Positions 23,653 to 36,265 of a stretch of DNA of 64,000 nt are shown piece by piece. The position numbers were made by a program, and so were the translations under genes. The notes under the pieces are model-generated. The model saw only the letters and a program-made list of their open reading frames with translations, was not told the DNA's origin and made no database searches. Source of the stretch: Aquilaria yunnanensis (lineage: Eukaryota; Streptophyta; Magnoliopsida; Malvales; Thymelaeaceae); contig CM077593.1 of the NCBI GenBank assembly GCA_039654915.1, positions 77,170,501 through 77,234,500 on the forward strand. Reading direction: 5' to 3'. The stretch's first letter is position 1; every line of letters begins with the position of its first letter.

Positions 23653-26600
23653 CTGCCGAGCAAGACCGATTTCAAATTCCATGTAGCTCACTCATTTTTT
23701 TTTTTTGCTTTTCTTTGTATTTCATTGTCTAGATTAGCAGGTTTTGTTGTTCTAATAAAAATAGTTGTCGCAATGCTCTTGGTCGGCATAGCTTTCAGTT
23801 GTTTGATGCTTCTTTTCCAACTTTAATAGTACCATTTGACTGTTATTTTTAGTTAGTAACTTTCTGTTCAACATTTCTCATTTTGTTATCCAGGAAGCAG
23901 GAGGTCTTGCAAAATCGATCGCGCCAAGCACAGACTGCGGAGCATGACCCGATTTCAGATTCCAGGTAGCTCGCTCCTTTTTTTTTTTCTTTCCTTTCGA
24001 TTTCATTGTCTAGATTTAGAGGTCTAGTTGTTCCAGTAAAAATTATTTTCGTGATGCTCTTGGTCGCCATAGCTTTTGGTTGTTAGATCCTTCATTTCCA
24101 ACTTCACTAGTACCATTGGACTGTTATTTTTAGTTAGTATTTTCCTGTTCAACATTTTCTTGTTTTTGTTATCCCGGAGGTAGTGAATCTCGCAAAATCG
24201 ATTGCGCCAAACACAAATTGCCGAGCAAGACACGATTTCAAATTTCGGTTAGCTCTCTCCCATTTTCTTTATTTTTTATTTTCTTTGTATTTCATTGTCT
24301 GGATTTGGAGGTTTTGTTGTTCTAATAAAAATGTTATTGCGATGCTGTTGGTAGCCAAAGCTTTTGATTGTTTGATCCTTCTTTTCCATCGTCAATAGTA
24401 CCATTTGACTTTTATTTTTAGTTACTATTTTTCTGTTCAACATTTTCTCGTTTTGTTATCCCAGAAGCAACAGGTCTCGTAAAATAGATCGTGCCAAAAC
24501 ACTGACTGTGTAGCAAGACCCGATTTCAAATTCCAGGTAGCTCGTTCCCTTTTTTTTTCTTGTTTTTTTGTTTTTATTTCATTGTCTTGATTCGGAGGTT
24601 TTATTGTTCTAGTAAAAATTATTTTCGTGATGCTCTTGGTTGCTATACCTTCTGCTTGTTAGATCCTTCATTTCCAACTTCCATAGTATGATTGGACTGT
24701 TATTTTTAGTTAGTATTTTCCTATTCAACATTTTCTCAATTTTTTTTATCCTTAAAGCAACAGATCTTGAAAAATCGATCGCGCCAAACACAATTCGCTG
24801 AGGAAGACCTGAATTCAAATTCCAGGTAGCTCGCTCCTGTTTTTTTTTTCTTTTCTTTGTATTTCATTTTCTGGATTCGAAGGTTTTGTTGTTCTAATAA
24901 AAATTGTTGTCGCGATGCTCTTGGTCGCCATAGCTTTCGATTGTTTGATCCTTCTTTTCCAACATCAATAGTACCATTTGACTGTTATTTTTAGTGAGTA
25001 TTTTTCTGTTCAACATTTTCTCGTTTTGTTATCATGGAAGCAGCAGGTCTCGCAAAATCGAACGTGCCAAACACAGACTACGGAGCAAGACCCAATTTCG
25101 AATTCCAGGTAACTCGTTCCTTTTTCTTTTTTTGCTTTCCTTTCTATTTCATTGTCTAGAGTCGAAGGTTTTGTTGTTCTAGTAAAAATTATTTTTGCGA
25201 TGCCCTTGGTCACTGTAGCTTTTGGTTGTTAGATCCTTCAGTTCCAACTTCAATAGTACCATTGGACTGTTATTTTTAGGTAGAATTTTCCTGTTCAACA
25301 TTTTCTCATTTTTGATATCCCGGAAGTAGCAGATCTCGCAAAATCTATCGCGCTAAACACAAACTGTCGAGCAAGATTCGAATTCGAATTCCTGGTAGCT
25401 CGCTCATGTTTTTTTTCCCTTTCTTTGTATTTCATTGTCTAAATTCAGAGGTTTTGTTGTTCTAATAAAAATTGTTGTCGCGATGCTCTTGGTTGCCATA
25501 GCTCTCGGTTCTTTGATCCTTCTTTTCCAACTTCAATAGTACAATTTCACTTTTATTTTTAGTTAGTATTTTTCTGTTCAACATTTTCTAGTTTTGTTAT
25601 CTCGGAAGCAGCAGGTCTCACAAAATTGATCGTGCGAAACAAAGACTGCGGAGCAAGAACCGATTTCTTATTCCAGGTAGCTCGCTCCATTGTTTTTTTT
25701 TGCTTTCCTTTCTATTTCATTGTCTGGATTCAAAGGTTTTGTTGTTCTAGAAAAAATTATTTTTGCACTGCTCTTGGCCACCAAAGCTTTTGGTTGTTAG
25801 ATCTTTCATTTCCAACTTCAACAATACCATTGGACAGTTATTTTTAGTTAGTATTTTCCTGTTCAACATTTTTTGATTTTTTTTAATCCCGGAAGTAACA
25901 AATCTCAGAAAATCGGTCGCACCAAACACAAACTACCGAGCAAGACCCGAATTCAAATTCCAGGTAGCTCGCTTCTTTTTTTTTTTTTTTGCTTTCCGTT
26001 GTATTTCATTGTCTGGATTCGGAGATCTTGTTGTTCTAATAAAAATCGTTGTCGCGATGCTCTTTGTCGCCATAGCTTTCGGTTGTTTAATACTTCTTTT
26101 TCAACTTCAATAGTACCATTTCATTGTTATTTTTAGTTAACATTTTTCTGTTCAACATTTTCTCGTTTTGTTATCTCGGAAGCAATAGGTTTCGCAAAAT
26201 CGATCGCCCCAAACACAGACTGCGTAGCAAGACCTGATTTCGGATTCTAGGTAGCTCGCTCCTACTTCCATTTTTGCTTTCTTTTCTATTTCATTGTCAG
26301 GATTCAGAGGTTTTGTTGTTCTAGTAAAAATTATTTTCGTGATCCTTTTGGTCACCATAGCTTTTGGTTGTTAGATCCTTCATTTCCAACTTCAGTAGTA
26401 CCACTGGACTGTTATTTTTAGTTAGTATTTTTCTGTTCAACATTTTCTCATTTTTGTTAGCCTGCAAGCAGCAGATCTCGCAAAATTGATCACACCAAAC
26501 ACAAACTGTCGAGCAAGACCCGATTTCGAATTCTAGGTAGGTCGCTCCTATTTCTCTTTTTTGCTTTTCCTTGTATTTCGTTGTTAGGATTCGGAGGTTT

Positions 26601-29600
26601 TGTTGTTGTAATAAAAATTGTTGTCGCGATGCTCCTGGTTGCCATAGCTTTCGGTTGTATGATCCTTCTTTTCCAACTTCAATAGTACCATTTGACTGTT
26701 ATTTTTAGTTAGTATTTTTCTGTTCAAAATTTTCTCGTGTTGTTATCCCTCAAGCAGCGGGTCTCTCAAAATCGATTGCGCCAAACACAGACTGTGGAGC
26801 AAGACCCAATTTCGGATTCCAGGTAGCTCGCTCCTTTTTCCTCTTTTCCTTTCTTTTCGATTTCATTGTCAGGATTTGGAGGTTTTGTTGTTCTAGTAAA
26901 AATTATTTTTGCGATGCTCTTGGTTGCCAAAGCTTTTGGTTGTTGTATCCTTCATTTCCAACTTCAATAGTACTATTGGACTGTTATTTTTAGTTAGTAT
27001 TTTCCTGTTCAACATTTTCTCGTTTATGTTATCTCGGAAGAAGCAAATCTCACAAAATCAATTGCACCAAAGACAAACTGTCGAGCAAGACTCGAATTCG
27101 AACTCCAGGTAGCTTGTTCCTGTTTTTTTCATTTTTTTTGCATTTCTTTGTATTTCATTGTCTTGATTTGGAGCTCTTGTTGTTCTAATTAAAATTGTCC
27201 TCGCGATGCTCTTAGTAGCCATAGCTTTCAGTTGTTTTGATCCTTCTTTTCCAACTTCAATAGTACCATTTAACTATTACTTTTGGTTAGTATTATTTTG
27301 TTCAACATTTTCTCATTTTGTTATTCTGGAAGCAGCAGGTCTCGCAAAATCAATCATGCCAAACATAGACTGCGGAGTAAGACCCGATTTTGGATTCTAG
27401 GAAGTGCACTCCTTTTTCCTTTTTTGCTTTCCTTTCTATTTCATTGTCAGGATTCCGAGGTTTTGTTGTTCTAGTAAAAATTAGTTTCATGATGCTCTTG
27501 GTTGCCATACATTTTGGTTGTTAGATGCTTCTTTTCCAACTTCAATAGTACCATTGGACTATTATTTTTAGTTAGTATTTTCCTGTTCAACATCTTCTCA
27601 TTTTTGTTGTCCCGGAAGTAGCAAATCTCGTAAAATTGATCATGCCAAACACAAACTACAGAGCAAGACCTGATTTCGAATTCTAGGTAAGTAAATTTTG
27701 TTTTTTTTTTTTTTGCTTTTCTTTTTATTTCATTGTCTAGATTCGGAGGTTTTGTTGTTCTAATAAAAATTGTTGTCGCGATGCTGCTGGTCGCCATAGC
27801 TCTCGGTTGTATGATCCTTCTTTTCCAACTTCAATAGTACCATTTGACAGTTATTTTTAGTTATTATTTTTTGTTTCAAAATTTTCTCGTTTTGTTATCC
27901 CGGATGCAGTAGTTCTCACAAAATTGGTCACGCCAAACAGAGACTACAAAGCAAGACCCAATTTCAGATTCCTGGTAGCTCACTCTTTTTTTTTCTTGCT
28001 TTCATTTCTATTTCATTGTCTGGATTTGGAGGTTTTGTTGTTCTAGTAAAAATTATTTTCGCGATGCTCTTGGTCGCCATAGCTTTTCGTTGTTAGGTCC
28101 TTCTTTTCCAACTTCAATAGCACCATTGGACTGTTATTTTTAGTTAGTATTTTCTTGTTCAACATTTTCTTGTTTTCGTTATCCCAGAAGCAGCAGATCT
28201 TGCAAAATCGATCGCACCAAACACAAGCTGTCAACCAAGACTAGATTTTGATTTCCAAGTAAGTCTGTCCTGTTTTTTCTTTTTGCTTTACTTTGTGTTT
28301 CATTGTCTGGATACGGAGGTTTTATGGTTCTAATCAAAACTGTTGTCGTGATGCTCTTGGTCGCCATAGCTTTCAGTTGTATGATCCTTCTTTTCCAACT
28401 TTAGTAGTACCATTTCATTGTTATTTTTAGTTAGTATTTTTCTGTTTAACATTTTCTCATTTTGTTATCCCGAAAGCAGCAGGTCTCATAAAATTGATCG
28501 TGCCAAACACAGACTGTGGAGCAAGACCTAGTTTCGGATTCCAGGTAGCTCGCTCCTTTTTCCTTTTTTGGTTTCCTTTCTGTTTAATTGTCAGGATTCT
28601 GAGGTTTTGTTGTTCTAGTAAAAATTATTTTTGCGATGCTCTTGGTCGCCATAGCTTTTGGCTGTTAGATCCTTGTTTTTCAACTTCAGTAGTACCATTG
28701 GACTGTTATTTTTAGTTAGTATTTTCTTGTTCAACATTTCTCATTTTTGTTATCCCGGAAGCAGTAGATCTCGAAAAATCAATAGCGCGAAACACAAACT
28801 GCCGAGCAAGACCTGAATTTGAATTCCAGGTGGCTCGCTCCTTTTTTTTTTTTTTGCTTTTCTTTGTATTTTATTATCTGGATTCGAAGCTCTTGTTGTT
28901 CTAATAAAAATTGTTGTCGCGATGCTCTTGGTCGCCATAGTTTTCGGTTGTTTGATCCTTCTTTTCCAACTTCAATAGTACCATTTGACTGTTATTTTTA
29001 GTTAGTATTTTTCTGTTCAACATTTTCTTGTTTTGTTATCCCAGAAGCAGCAGGTCTCACAAAATCAATTGCGCCAAACACAGATTGCAGAGCAAGAGCT
29101 GATTTAGAATTCCAAGTACGTCGCTCCTGTTTTTCTTTTTTGTCTTTCTTTGTACTTCATTGTCTGGATTCAGAGCTTTTGTTATTCTAATAAACATTGT
29201 TGTCGCGATGCTCTTGGTCGCCATGGCTTTTGGTTGTGTCATCCTTCTTTTCCAACTTCAATAGCACCATTTGACTGTGATTTTAAGTTAGTATTTTTTT
29301 GTTCAACATTTTCTCGTTTTGTTATCCCGGAAGCAGCAGGTCTTGCAAGATTGATCGCGCCATACATAGACTGCAGAGCAAGACCCAATTTCGGAATCGA
29401 GGTAGCTCGCTGCTTTTTCCTTTTTTGCTTTCCTTTCTATTTCATTGTCAGAATTCAGAGGCTTTGTTGTTCTACTAAAAAATATTTTCGCGATCCTCTT
29501 GGTCACCATAGCTTTTGGTTGTTAGATCCTTCATTTCCAACTTCAGTAGTACCATTGGACTGTTAATTTTAGTTAGTATTTTACTGTTCAACATTTTCTA

Positions 29601-32600
29601 ATTTTTGTTATCCCGAAAGCAGCAGATCTCAGAAAAATAGGTCGCGCCAAACACAAACTGCCAAGCAAGACCCAAATTTGAATTCCAGGTAGCTCATTCC
29701 TATTTTTTTTTTTTTTTGCTTTTCTTTATGTTTCATTGTCTGGATTCGGAGCTTATGTTGTTCTAATCAAAATTGTTGTCGCATGCTCTTGGTCGCCATA
29801 GCTTTCGATTGTCTGATCCTTATTTTCCAACTTCAATAGCACTATTTGACTGTTATTTTTAATTAGTATTTTTCTGTTCAACATTTTCTCATTTTGTTAC
29901 CCCAAAAGCAGCAGGTTTTGCAGAATTGATCACGCCAAACATAGATTGCGGAGCAAGACCTGATTTCGGATTCTAGGTAGCTCGCTGCTTTTTCCTTTTT
30001 TGCTTTCCTTTCTATTTCATTGTTAGGATTCGGAGGTTTTGTTGTTCTAGTAAAAATTATTTTCGCGATGCTTTTGGTCACCATAGCTTTTGGTTGTTAG
30101 ATCCTTCATTTCCAACTTCAGTAGTACCATTGGACTGTTAATTTTAGTTAGTATTTTATGGTTCAACATTTTCTCATTTTTGTTATCCCAAAAGCAGTAG
30201 ATCTGGGAAAATCGATTGCGCCAAACACAAACTGCCGAGCAAGACACAAATTCGAATTCCAGGTTGCTCGCTCCTGTTTTTTTTTTTTTTTTGCTTTTCT
30301 TTGTGTTTCATTGTCTGGATTCAGAGGTCTTGTTGTTCTAATCAAAATTGTTGACGCGATGCTCTTGGTCGCCAGAGCTTTTGGTTGTCTGATCCTTCTT
30401 TTCCAACTTCAATAGTACCATTTGACTGCTATTTTTAGTTAGTATTTTTCTGTTCAACATGTTTTCGTTTTGTTATCCCGGAAGCAGTAGGTCTCGCAAA
30501 ATTGATCGTGCCAAACACAGACTGCGGAGCAGGAACCAATTTAGGATTCCAGGTAGCTCACTCCTTTTTCCTTCTTTGCTTTCCTTTCTATTTAATTGTC
30601 AGGATTCGGAGGTTTTGTTGTTCTACTGAAAATTATTTTCGTGATGCTTTTGGTCGCCATAGCTTTTTGTTGTTAGATCCTTCATTTCCAACTTCAGTAG
30701 TACCATTGGACTGTTATTTTTAGTTAGTATTTTCTTATTCAACATTTTCTTGTTTTTGTTATCCCAGAAGCAGCAGATCTCGCAAAATCGATCGCGGAAT
30801 TCGAATTCCGGTTAGCTCGCTCTTGTTTTTTTTTTCTTTTCTTTGTGTTTCATTGTCTGGATTCGGAGCTCTTGTTGTTCTAACAAAAATTGTTGTCCCG
30901 ATGCTCTTGGTCACCATAGCTTTCGGTTGTTTGATCCTTCTTTTTCAACTTCAATAGTACCATTGTACTGTTATTTTTAGTTAGTATTTTCCCGTTCAGC
31001 ATTTTCTCATTTTTGTTATCCCGAAAGCAGCGAATCTGGCAAAATCGATCGCGCCAAATACAAACTGCCAAGCAAGACCTGATTGCAAATTCCAAGTAAG
31101 TCGCTCCTGTTTTTTCTTTTTGCTTTTCCTTGTATTTCATTGTCTAGATTCAGAGGTTTTGTTGTTCAAGTAAAAATTGTTGTCGAGATGCTCTTGGTCG
31201 CCATAGCTTTCGGTTGTATGATCCTTCTCTTCCAATTTCAATAGTACCATTTGGCTATTATTTTTAGTTAGTATTTTTATGTTTAACAGTTTCTTGTTTT
31301 GTTATCCCGGAAGCAGCAGGTCTCGCAAAATTGGTCGCGGCAAACACAAACTATGGAACAAGACCAGATTTCGAATTCCAGGTAGCTCTCTCCTTTTTCC
31401 TTTTTTGCTTTCCTTATAGCTTTTGGTAGTTAGATCCTTCATTTCCAACTTCAGTAGTACCATTGACTGTTATTTTTAGTTAGTATTTTCCTTTTCAACA
31501 TTTCTTGTTTTTTTTAATCCTAGAATCAGCAGATCTCACAAAATCAATCACGCCAAACAGAAACTGCAGAGCAAGTCCTGAATTCGAATTCCAAGTAACT
31601 CGCTACTGTTTTTTTTTTTTTTTTTGCTTTTCTTTGTGTTTCATTTTTTGGATTCAGAGCTCTTGTTGTTCTAATAAAAATTGTTGTCGCGATGCTCTTG
31701 GTTGCCATAGCTTTCGGTTGTTTGATCCTTCTTTTCCAACTTCAATAGTACCATTTGACTGTTATTTTTAGGTAGTATTCTTCTATTCAACATTTTATCG
31801 TTTTGTTATCCTAGAAGCAGCAGGTCTCACAAAATCGATCATGCCAAATATAGATTGCAGAGCAAGACCCAATTTTGGATTCCAGGTGGCTCACTGCTTT
31901 TTTTCATTTCGCTTTCCTTTCTATTTCATTGTCTGGATTTGGAGGTTTTATTGTTCTGGGAAAAATTAGTTTCGCGATGCTTTTGGTCACCATAGCTTTT
32001 GGTTGTTAGATCTTTCTTTTCCAACTTCAATAGTACCATTAGACTATTATTTTTAGTTAGTATTTTCCTATTCAACATTTTCTCATTTTTTCTATCCAGG
32101 AAGCAGCAGATCTTGCAAAATCGATCGTGCCAAACACAAACTGCCGAGCAAGACTTGATTTTGAATTCCAGGTAGCTCGCTCCTGTTTTTTTTTTCTTTG
32201 TGTTTTATTGTCTGGATTCAGAGCTCTAGTTGTTCAAATAAAAATTGTTGTCACGATGCTCTTGGTCGCCATAGCTTTCAGTTGTATGATCCTTCTTTTC
32301 CAACTTCAATACTAGCATTTGACTATTATTTTTAGCTAGTATTTTTCTGTTCACTATTTTCTCATTTTGTTATCCCGGAAGCAGCAGGTCTCGCAAAATC
32401 GATCGTGCCAAACACAGACTGCGGAGCATGACCCGATTTTGGATTCCAGGTAGCTCGCTCGTTTTTCCTCCCTTGCTTTCCTTTCTATTTCATAGTCAGG
32501 ATTCGGAGGTTTTGTTGTTCTAGTAAAAATTATTTTCGCGATGCTCTTGGTCTCTATAGCTTTTGGTTGTTGGATCCTTCATTTCCAACTTCAGTGGTAG

Positions 32601-32836
32601 CATTGGATTATTATTTTTAGTTAGTATTTTCCTTTTCAACATTTTCTCATTTTTCTTATCCCGGAAGCAGTAGATCTCGCAAAATCGATTGCGTCAAAGA
32701 CAAACTGTCAAGCAAGACCCGAATTCGAATTCCAGGTAGCTCGGTCCTTATTTTTTTTTCTTTTTTCTTTTCTTTGTATTTCATTGTCTAGATTCGGAAC
32801 TCTTGTTGTTCTAATAAAAATTGTGGTCACGATGCT
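23653..32836. repeat. Satellite array, block C (about 32 monomers, mainly dimeric)
   Basis: Same satellite and orientation as blocks A and B. Monomers of one type (GTTGTTTGATCC, CCATTTGAC, CACAGACTGCGGAGC, GGATTCC) alternate with the other (GTTGTTAGATCC, CCATTGGAC, CACAAACTGCCGAGC, GAATTCC), giving a dimer of about 575 bp. From about 26300 to 32500 one monomer type also carries CATTGTCAGGATT in place of CATTGTCTGGATT. Shortened monomers occur near 30800 and 31410. The seven-monomer markers of the left array (GATCTGAAAAAATC, CGGGTAAGACC, CAACACTCG) are not seen here. The block ends at ATGCT (32832-32836), the target duplication of the next element. Confidence 0.95.
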
Positions 32837-33565
32837 TGATGCCCAGCGGCTTCATCGTTGGTAGTCATGGTGACTGATGGAGGGACTCCCGGAGAGGAAG
32901 AATGCCTGGTGGCCGGTTTGCTCAAGAGAGAGAGCCTGGTCGGATTTTCTCAGAGTGAGGAGTCGGAATCTTTGCCAACCGTTTGCCAGGGTGTATTCCC
33001 TGGTATTTATAGAGGTGTCCGGCCCTTTCAGATCGTGACACGTGTTCGGTCGAATGTTCCCTGAATGTCTGGGCGTAGAGGACAAGTAGCTGGTGGCAGG
33101 CTTCCTTGAGCCTTGAGCCGAGACGGGCCATGATGTGACTTTGATGGCATCGGCGTGTCAGAGCGTCATTTGAGGCCACTTGTGACGTCTGTGGGCGACA
33201 TGTCAGAGGCTTCCTTAAATGCTCCTACCGTACTGTCGAGGTTCCTGGGTGAGGTCGTCCTCTAGTACGGACCGTGCCACTTCGAGAAACATGCCCCCAG
33301 TTCGGGGGTTCGCAGATTCAGGGAGTTCCGCCTTTGGGAAGATCGTGTTCGGCCCGCACTAGCTGGTGCTACTTTTCCGAAGGCGGTCTATTTACTACCT
33401 CGGGGGGCTAATAGTATCCTCAGGTTCCCTGGCGTGCCGAGCTCGGGTTCTTCGGCTTTTCTCCGAGGTGTGTGATCCCACCTTTTTCCGAGTAGCGCCA
33501 GATCTCCTGGCCATTCTGGTGGCAGGGAGTTCGGCCAGGTGGAGGCGATAGTCCTTCGGCTATCA
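32837..33565 (-). repeat. 3' LTR of the Tat-type element
   Basis: On the plus strand it starts TGATGCCCAGCGGC and ends CCTTCGGCTATCA. It is nearly identical to 37509-38236, and the pair shows few substitutions. On the minus strand it follows the polypurine tract. Confidence 0.93.
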
Positions 33566-33578
33566 CATGCCCCCCTTT
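33566..33578 (-). other. Polypurine tract of the Tat-type element
   Basis: The minus strand reads AAAGGGGGGCATG directly before the LTR start TGATAGCC, as expected for plus-strand priming. Confidence 0.8.
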
Positions 33579-33654
33579 GGAAAGCCGAAGTGATGACTTC
33601 GATTTTGTTTTCTTTCCGAGGATGTTCTTTGGGAGTCTATAGAAAGTAACACCT

Positions 33655-33810
33655 GTGTCGAAGGTACACCTCTTGCCCAAAGGTGTGGGCTGCTCGGCCT
33701 TGGCCTGTTTTTTTGGTGTCTCTGAGACAAAGCCTGTGCCGGAGATATACCTCTTGCCCGAAGGTATGGGCTGTTCGGCCATACCCCGTCTTTTGGTGTC
33801 TTTGAGGCAA
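33655..33810. repeat. Two-copy tandem duplication in the 3' region of the Tat-type element
   Basis: Two imperfect copies of an 80-90-bp unit, each containing ACCTCTTGCCC followed by GGGCTG-TCGGCC and TTTTGGTGTCT. The minus-strand ORFs across it are repeat-encoded frames and not a recognisable protein. Confidence 0.6.
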
Positions 33811-33929
33811 CCTGCTTCTTTGCTTTTGTAGGTCTGTGCAGCGTCACGTCTGATGGCCAAGCGCGTCAGTCTGAGCGACGCATCCCAGTTTTTTAGGGAT
33901 GTCAGAAGACGTGTCCCCTATTTTGGGGC

Positions 33930-34085
33930 GGCGGTTGACACGTGGCACACTGTCATTGGAGGAGAGTCGCGTCATTTACAGAGAGCGCGTCTTTTCAGGC
34001 GTAGAGTGCAGTTACGGCGACGGTTCTCCTTCAAAGGGCACTTATGACGTCGTTTCGGTTACCCACCTTTGGCTTATAAATAGCC
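33930..34085 (+). promoter_or_regulatory. Promoter-like module in antisense to the Tat-type element
   Basis: On the plus strand, opposite to the element, the order is ACACGTGGCA (G-box core CACGTG, near 33939), TGACGTCG (near 34043) and GGCTTATAAATAGCCC (TATA box near 34074-34081), then a pyrimidine-rich leader. Some Tat-lineage elements carry an additional antisense ORF between pol and the 3' LTR. This could be the promoter of such an ORF whose body was lost in the internal deletion. That is inference; the motifs themselves are visible. Confidence 0.45.
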
Positions 34086-34346
34086 CATTCCGTCATAAGC
34101 CCCTTTTGCTTTTGCTTCTGCTCTTTCCCTGCTTGCCCTTTTCTTTGCGCTTTCTCTTACTTTTGCGGCGGAGCTGTTTTAACAGAGCTTTTTTCGACAA
34201 CCTTTTACGACGGTGACCTCCGATTTTGGCAAGTCTTTTGGTGGGTTTTTTCTTTCCAGAGTCTTTTGATACCTCTGTTTTTTCGAGTTTTTGCCGGAAG
34301 TTGTTTTCTTGCCTTTTTCAGAACTCATTTTTCTGTCCAAAATGCC

Positions 34347-35062
34347 TTAATCTTTTACTGTGGCAGGAGTTCGGAACTTGAGCAGAGCCTTAATTTTTTT
34401 GGGGTTAGCATCGATGCCTCTTTCGGATACCATGTACCCAAGGAACTTTCCCGAGGTCACTCCGAACATGCATTTTTCAGGATTGAGACGAATCCCGGAG
34501 GCTCTGAGCTTTTGGAAGGTTTCCTCTAGATCTGCAATGTGGTTGCGAGGGAGCTTGCTTTTGACTATCATATCATCAACATACACTCCATGTTTCTCCC
34601 CATTTGGTCCTTAATGACCTTGTTCATCAACCTTTGGTAGGTGGCTCCTGCATTTTTAAGCCCGAAGGGCATCCTGACGTAGTAGTATGTTCCTCCCTCG
34701 GTGATGAAGGCGGTTTTTTCTGCATCTTCGGGGTCCATCCTTATTTGATGGTAGCCACTGAATGCGTCTAGGAAACTTAGGAGCCCGTATTCGGCAGTTG
34801 AGTCTACCAGTTGGTCTATTGGCAGAAGAGGGTATGAGTCTTTCGGGCAAGCATCGTTCAAGTTTCTGAAGTCGATGCACATCCGGAGTTTGCTGCTGCC
34901 TTCTTTTGTGGCAATAACCACGTTGCTTAACCATTCGGGGTATTTGACCTCCTTGATGACTTCCGCGTCTAACAGGCGCTGGACTTCGGTTTTCACAAAG
35001 TTACTCTTATGGGCTGAGATGCTTCGTTTCTTTTGCCGGACAGGCTTTGCTTCCAGGCTTAC
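34347..35062 (-). pseudogene. Partial reverse transcriptase of the Tat-type element
   Basis: Minus-strand frames give recognisable Ty3/gypsy RT: LRMCIDFRNLNDACPKDSYP, FSGYHQI, MPFGLKNAGATYQRLMN, then in the next frame YVDDMIVKSK and LNPEKCMFGV...GKFLGYMVSERGI. The two frames meet at 34568-34586, exactly at the catalytic YVDD motif, which indicates a one-base deletion there. Upstream, the frame is continuous with the protease ORF through one stop at 35063-35065. RT breaks off at about 34365 and no RNase H or integrase follows, so the enzyme is doubly inactive. Confidence 0.88.
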
Positions 35063-36256
35063 TTAGAGGCTGTGCTGTATTATGCCAGGGTGCACCCCTG
35101 GCATGTCTTTCGGCGAGTAGGCAAAGAGATCTTTATTTCCCAGTAGCAGAGATACAAGGTTTTTCTTGTCACCTTCGGGCAAGCTCTTCCCTATTCGGGT
35201 AGATTGTCCTGGGACAAGTTCTACTGTTTTCGTTTCCGCTCTCGTGGGATCTCCTTCTTTGCCCTTCTCTGGCGCCTTTGCCTCCATTGTTTGTGCGGGG
35301 TTATTTGCCGGAGCTTTTTGCGTTTTTACAAACACCTTCCTTACCTCGGCTTGATCTATGAAGACCTCTGCATCCCCATCCTTGGTGGCGAATGTGACAG
35401 TCAAGTACTTCACGTCAGGGCGAATGTGCAGGTTTCCCTGTGTCTGCCTTCCAAGGATGGCGTTGTACGAAGAAGGAACGTCCATGACGATAAATCTCGC
35501 CATTGTGGAGGCGTACAACTCAGCTGTTCCGTCGACCAAGGTTCCTTTCATCATCAGGGGAAGATCAATCCATCCGAGGACAGGTAGTTCGGACAGTCCA
35601 ACCCCGAAGGTGGGCGAGGTGACAGGCTTGAGCTCGCTGCTGGAGATGTCCAAATTCGACAGTAAATGCGAGAATAGGACGTCAGTATTTGATCCATCAT
35701 CAAGCAACACTCTTTTGACGTCCCAGTTCCCTATCCTTGCCATGATTAGCAGCGGATCGTCATGGGGGAAGATGACAGTGGATCCATCCTTGCGAGCCAG
35801 TTTCTTTGCCGGACTCTGATATTCCATGACCGCAATCTCTCTGGCCTTCCGCTTTCTTTCCGAGGATGGGAGCCCCGTGGTGATGGTTTGTATCACCCCT
35901 GCAGGAGGAGGAGGGCGCTTTTTCGGACTTCTGTTTCTCCGCTTGTCGGAGTTGTAGTCCTCATCTTCGGCCCTTTCTTCCTCATCTTTTCTTCCTTTTG
36001 GGGAAGGCATCCGCAGATATTTCCGAAGTTGGCCGAGTTTTATCCGCGACTCAATGTACTTCTTCAGTTGGAAGCAGTCTTCGGTGTCGTGGCCGTGGTC
36101 GCGGTGAAACTGGCAGAACTTCTTGATGTTTTTCTTGTTATCAACGGTCATGGCCCTTGGCCGCCGAATCTGCGTCCCCTGCCTTTCCAACACCATAAGG
36201 ATGTTTATCCGTGTAGTGCTCAGGGGTGTGAAGCTTTGAAGTTTGCTTCCCCGCAT
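35063..36256 (-). CDS. Gag C-terminus and aspartic protease fragment of the Tat-type element
   Basis: 397 codons open on the minus strand. Near residues 47-60 is a zinc-knuckle-like CQFHRDHGHDTEDC (C-x2-H-x4-H-x4-C). A Lys/Arg/Glu-rich linker follows, then a retropepsin-like domain with VLLDDGSNTDVLF (about residue 185) and a YNAILGR near residue 267. The end (LFAYSPKDMPGVHPGI) is the usual lead-in to RT. The TAA at 35063-35065 is in frame with RT, so this is an internal piece of a former gag-pro-pol polyprotein and the first ATG is not its original start. A TGA at 36266-36268 separates it from upstream gag in the same frame. Confidence 0.85.
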   Translation of the reverse strand: MRGSKLQSFTPLSTTRINILMVLERQGTQIRRPRAMTVDNKKNIKKFCQFHRDHGHDTEDCFQLKKYIESRIKLGQLRKYLRMPSPKGRKDEEERAEDEDYNSDKRRNRSPKKRPPPPAGVIQTITTGLPSSERKRKAREIAVMEYQSPAKKLARKDGSTVIFPHDDPLLIMARIGNWDVKRVLLDDGSNTDVLFSHLLSNLDISSSELKPVTSPTFGVGLSELPVLGWIDLPLMMKGTLVDGTAELYASTMARFIVMDVPSSYNAILGRQTQGNLHIRPDVKYLTVTFATKDGDAEVFIDQAEVRKVFVKTQKAPANNPAQTMEAKAPEKGKEGDPTRAETKTVELVPGQSTRIGKSLPEGDKKNLVSLLLGNKDLFAYSPKDMPGVHPGIIQHSL

Positions 36257-36265
36257 CCTCCGAGG

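Noticed and set aside
1..32836. Dozens of ORFs of 60-146 codons in the satellite blocks, many with similar peptide sequence
   Set aside because: They repeat with the satellite monomer on both strands and have no start-context or domain support; they are translations of a tandem repeat.
33853..34529. Plus-strand ORFs over the Tat-type 3' region and RT
   Set aside because: They overlap the RT on the other strand and the promoter-like segment; no recognisable protein.
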